DNA of 64,000 nucleotides from Polyodon spathula (taxonomy: Eukaryota > Chordata > Actinopteri > Acipenseriformes > Polyodontidae), in assembly GCF_017654505.1 (NCBI RefSeq), contig NC_054538.1, forward strand, positions 47,880,489 to 47,944,488, read 5' to 3'. The notes beneath the pieces are model-generated. The model saw only the letters and a list, made by a program, of their open reading frames with translations. It did not search any database and was not told the DNA's origin. Of the stretch, positions 1 through 10,948 are shown piece by piece. The translations under genes were made by a program, and so were the position numbers. Position 1 is the first letter of the stretch. Every line of letters begins with the position of its first letter.

Positions 1-426
1 TAATTTTATCCAGTGCAGTACCTGGAATTTTATTGTCAGCACACAGAACAAAAACAAAAAAAAACCTTCTCGGAGCACTAACTAACATAAAGTTTGTTTC
101 CCTAACTAGAAGCCAGGAAGCTAACCTGCTTACCGAACAAAGTCAAAGTTTTCTTTTTTTAGTAAACACAGGACAACGCTCACCTTTACAGGTCACCCCC
201 TCCTGTCCACTCACCCTCAAGTTCTCTTGTGTGTCCATATGCTCTCTGCACCTGATGCTAAGTAAAAGCTGTCTCCCATTTCTCCTAACGAGCTTCCATT
301 CTGACTTGCAGTGTCTTGCTATGATGTCCTTTGAGCCAAGATGGCCACCAGTTAACAAATCAGTCATAATTTTCCAGTTGCTTATTTTTAAAGAGGATAC
401 AGACTACGTCTGATTCTGGGACCTAT
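1..426. other. Unassigned non-coding sequence
   Basis: The open frames here (up to 126 codons) have low-complexity composition and no motif I recognise. I see no terminal repeats or target duplications. It is most simply flank or old repeat sequence next to the Tc1 copy that follows. Confidence 0.3.
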
Positions 427-428
427 AG

Positions 429-1970
429 TACCTATAAAAAGTATACACCCACTTTAACTTTTTTCACATTTTGTTGTGTCAGTGACTCAGAGTTTCATGT
501 ATTTTTAAATGAGAATTTTTTTACACTTATCTACACACCATACTCCACACTGTTAAGGGGAAAAAAGTTTTTATTGAAAAAAAGTGTTCTATATTAAAAA
601 TACAAAACTGAATCATAATTGGATAAGTCTCCACTTCCATGAGTTAATACTTGGTGGAAGCACTTTTGGCAGCAATTACATCTGTGAGTCTGTTGGGATA
701 GATCTCTACCAAATTTGCACACCTAGATTTGACAATATTTGACCATTCTTCTTTACAAAACTGCTCAAGCTCTGTCAAGGTCCTTGGGGAGTGTTGATGG
801 ACAGCAATCTTCAAGTTATGCCACACATTTTTGGTTGGATTTAGGTTGGGGCTGTGACTGGGCCACTCAATAACATTTACCTTTTTGTTCGTTAGCCACT
901 CCAGTGTAGCTTTGGCTGTGTACTTTGGGTCGTTGTCATGCTGAAAGGTGAACTTCCGTCCCAGTTTCAGTTTTCTTGCAGAGGGCAGCAGGTTCTCCTC
1001 AAGGACTTCTCTGTACTTTGCTCCATTCATTTTACCTTCTATCCTGACAAGTGCCCCCGTCTCTGCCGATGAAAAACATACCCATTACATGATGCTGCCA
1101 TCACCTAAATCACATTTAGGCCAAAAAGTTCCATTTTAGTTTCGTCAGACCACAAAACGTTTTGCCACATGGTTACAGAATCTCCTGAGTGTTTTTTTTT
1201 CATACGGGATTCAAGGTGGGCTTTCTTGAGTAATAGCTTCCTTCTTGTCACCCTACCATACAGGCCATATTTGTGGAGTGCTTGGGATATTGTTGTCACA
1301 GGCACCCTTTGACCAGTCCTGGCCATAAAAGTCTGTAGCTCTTGCAAAGTCGCCATTGGCATCTTGGTAGCCTCTCTGATCAGTCTCCTTCTTACTTGGT
1401 CATCCAGTTTAGAGGGACGTCGTGATCTTGACAGGGTTTTGGTGGTGCCATGCAGCTTCCACTTCTTAATAATCATCTTGACTGTGCTCCAAGGGATATT
1501 CAAGGCTTTTGATATTTTTTTTATACCCATATCCAGATCTGTGCCTTTCAACAACTTTGTCCCGGAGTTCTTTTGAAAGGCGCTTTGGTGCTCATGGTTG
1601 AGTCTTTGCTTTGAAATGCACTACCCAGCAGAGGGAACCTACAGAACTTTATCCTGAAATCATGTGACTCACTATAATTTAACACAGGTGGAGGCCACTT
1701 GGTGTGTGATTTTGAAGGCGATTGGTTACACCTGAGCTAATTTAGGATTGCTATTACAAGCGATTACACTTATCCAACCAAGCTATTTTATTTTTAATTA
1801 ATTTTCTACAAATTTCAAGAATATTTTTGTCACTTGGAAGTTGTGGGGTAGGATGTGTAGATAAATAAAAAATCAAAAATGCAAACATTTTAATGCATTT
1901 TAATTCCAGGCTATAAGGCAACAAAAGGTGAACATTTTGAAAGGGGGTGTAGACTTTCTATAGCACTGTA
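429..1970 (-). mobile_element. Tc1/mariner transposon, Tc1 family, inactive
   Basis: The ends are imperfect inverted repeats: the left reads CCTATAAAAAGTATACACCC and the right, read on the minus strand, begins CAGTGCTATAGAAAGTCTAC. Each is next to a TA, the Tc1 target. The length of about 1.54 kb fits Tc1 elements of fish. The transposase lies on the minus strand and is broken. Established for the family: cut-and-paste transposition into TA by a DDE transposase. Confidence 0.85.
644..1595 (-). pseudogene. Tc1 transposase pseudogene
   Basis: The minus strand carries an N-terminal frame (1105-1554, with a probable upstream ATG at 1593-1595) and a C-terminal frame (644-1030), out of register between about 1030 and 1105. 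The N-terminal piece has paired helix-turn-helix features (SALNIPWSTVKMIIKKWKLH-like) and the first catalytic Asp in WSDETKMELFG. The C-terminal piece has the second Asp in QHDNDPKYTAK. At the third catalytic position the usual IENLW motif reads TKNVW, so the Glu is replaced by Lys. Frame break plus lost catalytic residue make it a non-functional copy; the family assignment is secure. Confidence 0.88.
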
Positions 1971-2022
1971 TACGCCTGCCCTCGATTATTTTCCCCCACC
2001 CTTTGTCACCATATATATAAAT

Positions 2023-2100
2023 CTGGGCTGTCAAGCAATTAAAAAAAAAAAAAAGAAAATTGTGATTAATCGCACGATTAGACATTTTAATCTTAGTTCA
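2023..2100 (+). repeat. hAT-like transposon end (left-type)
   Basis: The motif GGGCTGTCAAGCAATTAA followed by GTGATTAATCGCACGATTA is the kind of terminus, rich in ATTAATCGC, seen at hAT-type non-autonomous elements. A matching inverted end is present at about 13640-13748. No convincing 8-bp target duplication joins the two, so they may belong to separate or rearranged copies. Confidence 0.35.
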
Positions 2101-2162
2101 TCTTGGTTTTAATCGCATATTTAATTGACACAATAGCTGCTCATTCATTTGTTTTATTACTA

Positions 2163-2165
2163 ATG

Positions 2166-2206
<41 letters not shown>

Positions 2207-2222
2207 TATTATTATTATTATT
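2163..2222. repeat. (ATT)n microsatellite
   Basis: About 60 bases of ATT/ATC triplets directly precede the L2-like LINE tail. Such triplet tracts are usual next to L2/Rex-type 3' ends in fish. Confidence 0.9.
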
Positions 2223-2610
2223 ACTACCTATAAGGCCTTACATGGTCTTGGACCTTCTTATCTTCCAGATCTGCTGACTCCATATGTTCTTGGTTGTTCC
2301 CTGAGTTGAAAAATGCAAATCTTCTGACAGTCCATAAAATTTGTTTGAACTCTGTCGGAGCCAGGGCACTTAGTTATAATGCCCCTTGTGCTTGGAACTT
2401 GCTCCCGATTCATATCAGGAATATGAACAAAACTGAATCTTTTAAATCTTGTTTGAACATATTTGTTTGGGTCTGTTTTTTTGTAGCTGGATTATATATC
2501 AGACACAGGCTTTGTTTATATATTTATTTTGTAAGCACCCTGGAATGCTTGCACGAAGAGCGCTATGTAAGTGAAATTTGTATTATTATTATTATTAGTA
2601 ATAATAATAA
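2222..2610 (+). pseudogene. LINE 3' end, L2/Rex-like, coding remnant
   Basis: Two frames in sequence (to about 2305, then 2294-2460) give the C-terminal domain typical of L2-like LINEs: YKALHGLGPSYLPDLLTPY, then ARALSYNAPCAWNLLP and a FKSCLNIF tail. A frame change lies near 2300. The segment ends in AAGAGCGCTATGTAAGTGAAATT and a second (ATT)n run, which is the expected LINE 3' end. The 5' part (endonuclease and reverse transcriptase) is absent, as in most LINE copies. Confidence 0.7.
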
Positions 2611-3512
2611 CAACATAATCCAAAAAAAACAACCCAGCATAAAAAACACTGTTGTCCTATTTCTGGATTAATATTGTTGCCCCTTTATAGTTTTATATTT
2701 ATTTACATAGAATTATACAGATAAACTCCAGCATTAACTGATAAATACTTTGAACCAACTGCTAAATCACAATGGAGTCTGTTTAGTACACGGCACCAGT
2801 GTACGAAAAAAAACATAATGGCAATCCGCAGTTTCTTCCAGCACAGAATTTAATGTTTGGTCAGGTGCACTTACTATGCTAATGACACAAGAACACTGAG
2901 ACAGTCATTTTTCCAGTGCTGTGTAACATGCGTCAACTTGCAGTAAACAGATCTAAAAAAAAAGAGCTGTGTTTTGTATTTATTTATTTTTTTAATTAAA
3001 ATCTGTTGACAACAATAGGATAGCAGAGTTGTGTGTAGCAAAACATACTTGATGCTACATTAAATCCAACGATGAACTGGGAGTAGAATATTATTCTGTT
3101 GCTTTTTTAAAAATGCTCTCTCCTTTTAATATTTAAGACTCTGGAGTGTTCACCACGTGGTGGTGTTGTTGTTATTATTATTATTACACAATGAACTCCA
3201 AATTGTTAACTTTTGTTTATCTTGCTTAATCTGCATTGGTTGCGGGTGTATTCAGTGGCATTTGTTAAGTAACAAATTTAAGTTTGACTGAATTTTGTAA
3301 CAGGAAATCTTATTTTTATTAATTTTTTTTTCTTGATTAAGTGAGCTGAACAATTTAAGATGTGCTGTATTTAGCAGTAGATGCTTAAAATAAAAACTTA
3401 ATAAAAGTTGTTGTAGTTGACATTGCTTAAGCTACGTTTTCTTTTCTACAGTACAGTATAGGTAGAACTTATAATATGCAATGTTTGACAGCAAGTGTCT
3501 ATAAAAGTTAAT
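2611..3512. other. Unassigned AT-rich sequence
   Basis: No coding signal, terminal repeats or RNA gene seen. A short (TTA)n run lies at about 3172-3187. Confidence 0.3.
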
Positions 3513-3517
3513 GTCAC

Positions 3518-4245
3518 TGTGGAAGGGTGGTGGGCAATCCACTGACACGGAGACAGAACTTTATTTGTAATGCCGCTCAGGCGCACTGATTTTTTCTAAC
3601 CCGCAGAGGGCGCTGTTGTCTGTGGCCTGAATAGTGCAGTAAACAGGACCACAGGTTTACCAGTTCTGATATAGGGTCCAGTGCACATGCAAGTACTAAA
3701 AATAATAGTGAAAACAAAAGGCGAAAGAAACAGGGAAAGTAAAAACAGTAATAAAACTACAAATAAAGGTGCTGCACTCGGCAGCGTTACCCCGACCGTC
3801 GCTATCCGCCCGGGTCTCTGTCCTACACTGTTGTGTTCCTTCTACCTATTGGGCAAATTTGGGGTCTGCCCAAGGATTCCCCGATCTCTCTAATCTTTCT
3901 CTTTTCTTTTGGTTGTTTGTTTTTTTTCTCTTTTTAATTAATGATTTGTTTCGTTTGGTTTTCTTTTTCTCTGGCCATGCTCTGTCTGGTGGCAGAGATT
4001 ACACCAGCTGGCTCATTTTGTCTCAGAGGGGGCAGCCCGAGGGAACACAGAGCGTAATCTTTATAGGGCCAGCAATCCCCCAAGGCCCACCTCTCAGCCA
4101 CTCAGAGAGAGGAAAAGCCAACACACCCTCTCTCCCACCTCTCGGTGTCACTGCCATGACCGACAGGCGGATATTGTAAGGCTGCTGCCCTCTTCCTGCA
4201 GCACTATGAATGTGCCAGAAGAGTCAGCACAGATCTCCCCTTTTA
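3518..4245 (-). repeat. Solo LTR (family 1), 5-bp TSD GTCAC
   Basis: The block starts TGTGGAAGGG and is flanked by GTCAC at 3513-3517 and 4246-4250. Read on the minus strand it matches the solo LTR at 13893-14602 in layout: a TG start, a GAGATCTGTGCTGACTC segment, a TATAAA box, a GC-rich region with the GCAGCGTTACCCCGACC-type module, and a terminal CCCTTCCACA. Its inner terminus is worn (the CA is not clear). No internal retroelement genes are present, so it is a recombined solo LTR. Confidence 0.75.
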
Positions 4246-4537
4246 GTCACATTATATATTTTTTTCTACAAAAATGTTTTTACTAGTACAGATGCAAAGT
4301 GTTATTTTTGTCTGACTGTTGTAAAACAAATGTATAAATTAATGTCAAGCACACAATATAATACTATGTTATTCTTTGTATTCATTTTCTGAAGTAAATG
4401 CAACAAGTAAACAATACCTGTTCATTTTTGCCATAAATACAAGCAGCTAAATATATCTGTTCATTTTTAACATGTATAATTATAAAACAGTTTAAATATA
4501 GGCTCTATGTCTTGTTCTAATAGTTTACAATAGCTTA

Positions 4538-4538
<1 letters not shown>

Positions 4539-4613
<75 letters not shown>

Positions 4614-4618
4614 ATGTA
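4539..4618. repeat. (TA)n(CA)n(TA)n microsatellite
   Basis: A TA run, about 16 CA units and a second TA run stop exactly where a Tc1 terminal repeat begins at 4619. Confidence 0.95.
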
Positions 4619-5507
4619 CAGCTCTGGAAAAAATTAAGAGACCACTGCAAAATTATCAGTTTCTCTGGTTTTACTATTTATAGGTATGTGTTTGGGTAAA
4701 ATGAACATTTTTGTTTTATTCTATAAACTACTGACAACATTTCTCCCAAATTCCAAATAAAAATACTGTCATTTAGAGCATTTATTTGCAGAAAATGACA
4801 ACTGGTCAAAATAACAAAAAATATGCAGTGTTGTCAGACCTCAAATAATGCAAAGAAAATAAGTTCAGATTCATTTTTAAACACAATACTAATGTTTTAA
4901 CTTAGGAAGAGTTCAGAAATCAATATTTGGTGGAATAACCCTGATTTTCAAGCACAGCTTTCATGCGTCTTGGCATGCTCTCCACCAGTCTTTCACATTG
5001 ATGTTGGGTGACTTTATGCCACTCCTGGCGCAAAAATTCAAGCAGCTCGGCTTTGTTTGATGGCTTGTGACCATCCATCTTCCTCTTGATCACATTCCAG
5101 AGGTATTGTAGGCCTCTCCAGGTCTTCGTCTAACCATTAGACGACCAGGTGTTGGGCAAAGCTGAAAATTGGACTCATCTGGGGGTGCTTCAGCAAGGCT
5201 GGAATCGGGCAGATTTGTCTTTGTGAAGGGCGCATGAATCAAGCCAAGTACAAGGTTGCCCTGGAAGAAAACTTGCTTCCTTCTGCTCTGACAACGTTCC
5301 AACTCTGAGGATTGGTTTTTCCAGCAGGACAATGCTCCATGCCACACAGCCAGGTCAATCAAGGTGTGGAAGGAGGACCACCAGATCAAGACCCTGTCAT
5401 GGCCAGCCCAATCTCCAGACCTGAACCCCATTGAAAACCTCTGGAATGTGATCAAGAGGAAGATGGATGGTCACAAGCCATCAAACAAAGCCGAGCTGCT
5501 TGAATTG
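4619..5507. mobile_element. Fold-back remnant of a Tc1 element (CAGCTCTGG family)
   Basis: The left end is a Tc1 terminal repeat (CAGCTCTGGAAAAAATTAAG). From there to about 5095 the sequence is the 3' half of a transposase gene on the minus strand. From about 5180 to 5507 the same region reads on the plus strand, including FFQQDNAPCHTARS and the IENLWNVIKRKMDGH motif (DLNPIENLW). Positions 5030-5095 are the reverse complement of about 5437-5507. A 54-bp stretch near 5097-5165 is also transposase-derived. A complete copy of the same family is at 54070-55366. It cannot encode a working transposase. Confidence 0.75.
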
Positions 5508-6945
5508 AAAAGTTTTCACATTTTGTTGGTACCTAGCGTACTCCACGATGCTTTCAAATTAGACTTTACATGTAGAATCTATACAAACTATTCTACATTG
5601 ATAAAGTTAAAAAATGCATAGAGAATATACATATGTAATATTTACAGAGAAAAATAGATTAATCTCAGTTGCATAAGTATTCAACCCCTTTGCTACTGCA
5701 GCCCTATTAGCTTAGGTGCAAATGATTTGTCTGAAAGGTCAGAAAATTAGTGAAATGGTTTCAGCCTGTGTGTACTCAAAGTGGTTTAAATTGTAGATAA
5801 TTTCCCACGGGTATATAAAGACTTTCAAGCTGCAACTCACATAGTGATCTAACAAAGCATGAAGACCAAGGAGCTTTCAAAAGAAGTCGGGGATAAAGTG
5901 GTAGCGAGGCACAGAACAGGAGAAGGGTACAAGAAAATTTCAAAGGCGCTGATTACACTGTGTAACAATTTATTTATTTATTTTTTTGTTCCTGGGTAGT
6001 AAGTGTTATTTCCTAATTGCTTATGCCTCAATAGTATAGAACATGGCTATTATTCCCCACAAACTTTGCTTTTGTGGGCAGGACAGTGATATTTCAAAAT
6101 ATCACTATTTCAAATGGGCAAATGGGCAAATGTGTGTCTTTTCGTTCACATAAAGTCAGAAAAAAAACATATGAATCCAAATTAACATGTATTTATACTA
6201 AAGTAATACAAAGATGACTACAAAAGACTTAGAAGTGAGTAGTTTTTCGAGATTTACAATTATACTGTAAATACGGGATGTCACTCTGAAGCCAACAATG
6301 ACCTTGAGAGATCTGCAAAGTTGTGTGTCTGAGATGGGAGTCAGTGTTCAAGTATCAACAATAAGCCACCCTATACAAAGCTGGCCTGGCAAGAAAGAAG
6401 CCATTAATCAAAACGCCTTATCTTTAAGCATGTATGGAGTTTGCGAAAAAGCAGGTAGATGATACTGCAGATGTGGAAAAAGGTTTTGTGGTCAGACGAG
6501 ACAAAAATTGAACTTCTCGGTCTAAATTCCAAGTGTTACGTCTGGCGCAAGCCCAACACTGCACATCACCCAGTCAACACCACCCCAAGTGTCAATCGTG
6601 GTGGTGGCAGCATCATGTTATGCTTCTCTTCAGCAGGAACTAGGAAGCTTGTCAGGATAGAGGGGAGAATGGATTGTGCAAAGTATAGGCGAGTCCTTGG
6701 GGAAGACTGAAACTGGAGAAGAAATTCACATTTCAGCAGGAGAGTGACCTGAAGCACAAAGCCAAAGCCACACTGGAGTGGTTGAACAAGAAGAGAATTA
6801 ATGTTCTTGAGTGGCCCAGTCAAAGTCCTGACTTGAATCCAATCGAAAATTTATGGAGAGACTTGAAGATTGCAGTCCATCGACAATCCACAACAAACTT
6901 ATCAGAAATGGAGCAATTTTCCGATGAAGAATGAGCAAAGAAAAA
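5508..6945 (+). pseudogene. Tc1 transposase pseudogene, second family
   Basis: The block opens with the Tc1-like TIR neighbourhood (AAAAGTTTTCACATTTTGTTGG) and later shows MKTKELSKEVGDKVV at about 5860, the usual N-terminus of this transposase. The frame is interrupted by foreign sequence at about 5955-6290. It resumes with the helix-turn-helix linker and continues with [23 protein letters not shown] and the [13 protein letters not shown] region near 6835-6870. The second catalytic Asp is replaced (QESDLKHKAK for QDNDPKHTAK) and there are several frame breaks. The right terminal repeat is missing; the copy ends near 6945 in an A-rich stretch. Confidence 0.8.
5955..6292. repeat. Unclassified insertion inside the Tc1 transposase
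   Basis: About 335 bases split the transposase. They contain CACTGTGTAACAATTTATTT at the left, the palindromic patch GATATTTCAAAATATCAC and a tandem AAATGGGCAAATGGGCAAAT. No open frame. The ends lack clear inverted repeats. I have the impression of a dispersed repeat but cannot name it. Confidence 0.4.
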
Positions 6946-6996
6946 AAAAAAATATATAATTTGATTAGTTGTCTACTAACAATATTTAAATTGACA

Positions 6997-8400
6997 TGTT
7001 ACAAAGATCGAGGCTTTACTGTGAACACACATTCACACGCAGGCACAAGAAATGGTTAATCAATAGTAGTATTTTATTAAGTACACAAATAATAAACAGA
7101 AATCAGAGTCTTGAAGCACAAAACACAATTAAAAACCCTCTCACTGCACTCATGCTTGACTAACAGGCAATTGAAATACGACACCGCCTGTCTCCTCACA
7201 CATTAGCAGCAGACAGAAGGCAAGCAGGCTATGACTAACTAGTCACTTACACACACACGCCCACATCCCAACACAGAGTACATCTCAGATAGTGCAGACA
7301 ATCTTAGACTATATCACATTAAGCTTATTAATGGTATATAGATTAAGTACATGGTAAGTTTACATTTAAAGAAATTCTTCATACAACAGTGAGGTAGATT
7401 ACTTATAGTTACTTAATCCAGTTTCATTAAAAGTTATTTCACACAATGTGTGCAAACTGTTCCATGAAAGGAAAATGCAACTGAAATTATATTCAACAGT
7501 TCCTTGAAGCTTAGACTTTTGGTCCGCTGGTTTGGAAACTCAATCTGTTGAAGTGTCTAGTACAAAACTCTCCTCTCCGCAACAAAGTCTTCAATCCCAC
7601 ATTGGATCAACTCGGTAGCAAAGCTTTCAATTCTCGATAGAATCAACAAACAGCTGCAACAAAGTCTTCAGTCCTCGGTATAGGATCCACAACAGTGCCC
7701 GTCCGCTCTGTGGTCTTTGTTGAATCTTTGAGCTACGCAGGTAGCAAGGCATAGTTTCTTTTGGATACTGTGGTTTTAGGTGTACAGCAGACCTAGACTG
7801 GTTTGTCTGATAACAGTCGCTGTACGTTTTATGGCAGTACTTCAGCCGGGCCTCAGTCTCGTTGCTTGTGGTTGTTGACTCGCTTGTAGCTTACTTCATC
7901 TTCTTGGTTCCATTTTTAGGCAGGTTCCCGGAGTTGCAGCTTTGCTTAGCACAGTGACAGCACCTTGTTTAGCATTCCATGTGGAGCGCAAAATGTTCAA
8001 TTTGGCTTAGATATTTAAAGTCTTTTTCACTCTGCTGAGAAGCTACTTTCATGAGGTCATTTGTGTAGCTTGCCTCTTTAAACTCCCAGTCCATTTGATG
8101 ATTTAATGTTCTTTTCCGCTGGGACATCGCTAGTTTGTCTTTCTTGCGTCAAAACGATTGTTGTTGCACGTGTGAATTATCTATACATAACTCAACTGTC
8201 TGCTCGGCCTAATCCAGTTCAGGCACCGATCCTCTAATCAGTAGGTCACATAGTTCAGTATGTCTGCAAGCCAGAGGCCCCCTTCTCAAGACACAGCAGT
8301 TTGCCCTGTTTCTCAAGACACAGTTTCATTAATGAATCCACTTACATTTCTAATACATGTTCATGTATTTTCATATTCAGGGAATATGTCCTACACTGTT
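6997..8400 (-). repeat. LTR-like block, minus orientation, class unknown
   Basis: The left edge TGTTACAAAGATCG could be an LTR terminus in reverse. Read on the minus strand there is an AATAAA signal (plus-strand TTTATT near 7073-7078) about 80 bases before that terminus, as in the R-U5 part of an LTR. A short repeat, CTCAAGACACAG, occurs twice near the right edge (8285 and 8318). I found no target duplication and no TATA box I trust. A large DNA-element internal region is the alternative. Confidence 0.35.
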
Positions 8401-8459
8401 TATAATAATAATTATGTTTTAAAAAAATTATAGTAGGCATAATCCATAAATGTTTTATA

Positions 8460-10322
8460 CAGTGCACTCTGTTTATAAGAATTACTGATATAGGAATCAA
8501 CCGCATATAATGATCAAAACCACTGGGACAAAATAATTCCTATACTATCTATGCTAAAATGCTCTGCTTGTAAGAATCAAGCAATCTGCTTAAAAGAATA
8601 ATTTCGAGGCAAACTGACTATGTAATGTGATACTGTATCAGTGACGTGTACAGCCAATAAATTTGTTATGAATTGGAATTTGATCACGTCTTGTGTGATT
8701 AGGCAGCGTGTGCAGTATAATCCCTGGTCTTCAGCGACTCCCAGTAGAAAAAAAAGCAATTTGTGCAGTTTGTGTGTGTCGATATGGCAGGAAAAAGAAA
8801 CATGCGCGACTGCATTGTTACAGGTATTTGTGTTCTCTGTTAGTGAAAATTTGTTTTAATCAAGTGAATACACATTTATTGAATACATAGTGAGTACAGC
8901 ACTGTTATTCTGCGATATCCGTGTAGAGGAAGCTGAGCTATGCATCTCCGCTTAGTGAAAACTGTGAGATTTGCATCGTAACTGAAAAAAAGCAAGCCGC
9001 AAATGCAGTGATAGTCCTGACAGTAAAATACTATACTGTAATGCCATTTTAATTCAAAGGCCATAACATGTAACACCACACGGTAGTTAAACTAGGCACC
9101 CTCACGAGATGATCACTTCTCAAGTATACTGAAGTAAAGTAGGATTCTGCAGCCTTGAGTAAACAACAACATAATCGTGATCATATAACAAGTTGTTACA
9201 CACAAAGACTTGTTTTGATGTATTGTCCCTAGTAAATTAGGTCCTCTGCTATTCCTAATCTACATTAATGATTTAGATTCTGGTATAGTAAGCAAACTTG
9301 TTAAATTTGCAGACGACACAAAAGTAGGAGGAGTGGCAAACACTGTTGCAGCAGCAAAGGTCATTCAAAATGATCTAGACAAGATTCAGAACTGGGCAGA
9401 CACATGGCAAATGACATTTAATAGAGAAAAGTGTAAGGTACTGCATGCAGGATATAAAAATGTACATTATAAATATCATATGGGAGATACTGAAATTGGA
9501 GAAGGAATCTATGAAAAAGACCTAGGAGTTTTTGTTGACTCAGAAATGTCTTCATCTAGACAATGTGGGGAAGCTATAAAAAAGGCTAACAAGATGTTTG
9601 GATACATTGTGAAAAGTGTTGAATTTAAATCAAGGGAAGTAATGTTAAAACTGTACAATGCACTAGTAAGACCTCATCTTGAATACTGTGTGCAGTTCTG
9701 GTCACCTCGCTATAAAAAAGATATTGCTGCTCTAGAAAGAGTGCAAAGAAGAGCGACCAGAATTATTCCGGGCTTAAAAGGCATGTCATATGCAGACAGG
9801 CTAAAAGAATTGAATCTGTTCAGTCTTGAACAAAGAAGACTACGTGGCGACCTAATTCAAGCATTCAAAATTCTAAAAGGTATTGACAGTGTCGACGCAA
9901 GGGACTTTTTCAGCCTGAAAAAAGAAACAAGGACCAGGGGTCACAAATGGAGTTTAGAAAAAGGGGCATTCAGAACAGAAAATAGGAGACACTTTTTTAC
10001 ACAGAGAATTGTGAGGGTCTGGAATCAACTCCCCAGTAATGTTGTTGAAGCTGACACCCTGGGATCCTTCAAGAAGCTGCTTGATGAGATTCTGGGATCA
10101 ATAAGCTACTAACAACCAAACGAGCAAGATGGGCCGAATGGCCTCCTCTCGTTTGTAAACTTTCTTATGTTCTAATTGCGTACCTTTGACTATTTAAACT
10201 GCTGATGTGCAGAGGCATACTTTTGCCAGTTGTAATCATATTGGTCCGCTTTTAAGAGTAAGACGCTTATAAGAATCAAAATCATCCTGGACGGATGTGA
10301 TTCTTATAAATAAAGTGCACTG
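8460..10322. mobile_element. TA-flanked TIR DNA transposon, pogo/Tc-like, non-autonomous
   Basis: The left end CAGTGCACTCTGTTTATAAG and the right end, read in reverse, CAGTGCACTTTATTTATAAG match at 17 of 20 positions, and both are next to TA (8458-8459 and 10323-10324). Without the CR1 inserted at about 9237-10173 the element is about 0.93 kb. I see no transposase; the 60-72 codon frames near 8640-8890 match nothing I know. TA target and CAGT-type ends suggest the pogo/Tigger or Tc1 superfamily. Confidence 0.65.
9237..10173 (+). mobile_element. CR1 LINE copy A, 5'-truncated
   Basis: Begins abruptly inside the reverse transcriptase gene (RPLLFLIYINDLDSG-like context, then FADDTKVGG, the catalytic FADD motif) and runs to the family's 3' end (GATGGGCCGAATGGCC, CTTATGTTC). 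An open frame of 259 codons (9333-10112) covers the thumb and C-terminal region. 5' truncation is the usual outcome of target-primed reverse transcription. It lies inside the TIR element at 8460-10322 and is therefore younger. Confidence 0.9.
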
Positions 10323-10434
10323 TATCAATCTGTAATCACTCTATAGGTATGAGCCGTCAGTGGTTTAATATAATTTAAACCACGTTAAAAACTGCATATA
10401 TAAACACACAAATGGATACATTATTATACATGAC

Positions 10435-10918
10435 TATATTATTTCTTTTGGCGACTGTTTGTCAGGTTGAGATAAATTTGATAAAATTTCAGTTCCTGAT
10501 AATGTATAGGCTGTCAGCATTAATATACCAAAAATGTTTTATTCAGTGATATGTAAATATATATGTATGTATTTTTTAAAAAAAAAGTACCTGTAATAGG
10601 AGTCGAATTTCACTAATGAGAAGAATATTCTGTATAAAACAGGCAATGCTACATTCGGTACGATTCTTTTGTTACATCGCATATCACTGCCTCACATCAG
10701 CTATGAGAGAAAGAGACACTTATTGCAAAGAGGGATTTATTTTTATTTTCTGCACACATTTTCCTTCCCCTCTGTTACCAGGGGAAGTCAGGAAGCAATC
10801 AACACACTAGATGCTGGTAAAGGCCTGGAGTATTAATACAAAAATAAGTTTCAAAAAGTAAATGTCAAAAAATATTTAAATACAACGCGACAAGTTAAGG
10901 TTGGTTTGATTATCTGCA
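10435..10918 (+). repeat. 484-bp direct repeat, left copy
   Basis: By eye identical, base for base and without gaps, to 13037-13520. It begins TATATTATTTCTTTTGGCGA and ends GGTTTGATTATCTGCA. The pair flanks CR1 copy B. A 64-codon frame inside (10616-10810) is repeated identically on the other side but has no recognisable domain. Confidence 0.93.
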
Positions 10919-10948
10919 GCTTTTTTTTATCTGCAATATGTAAATATA

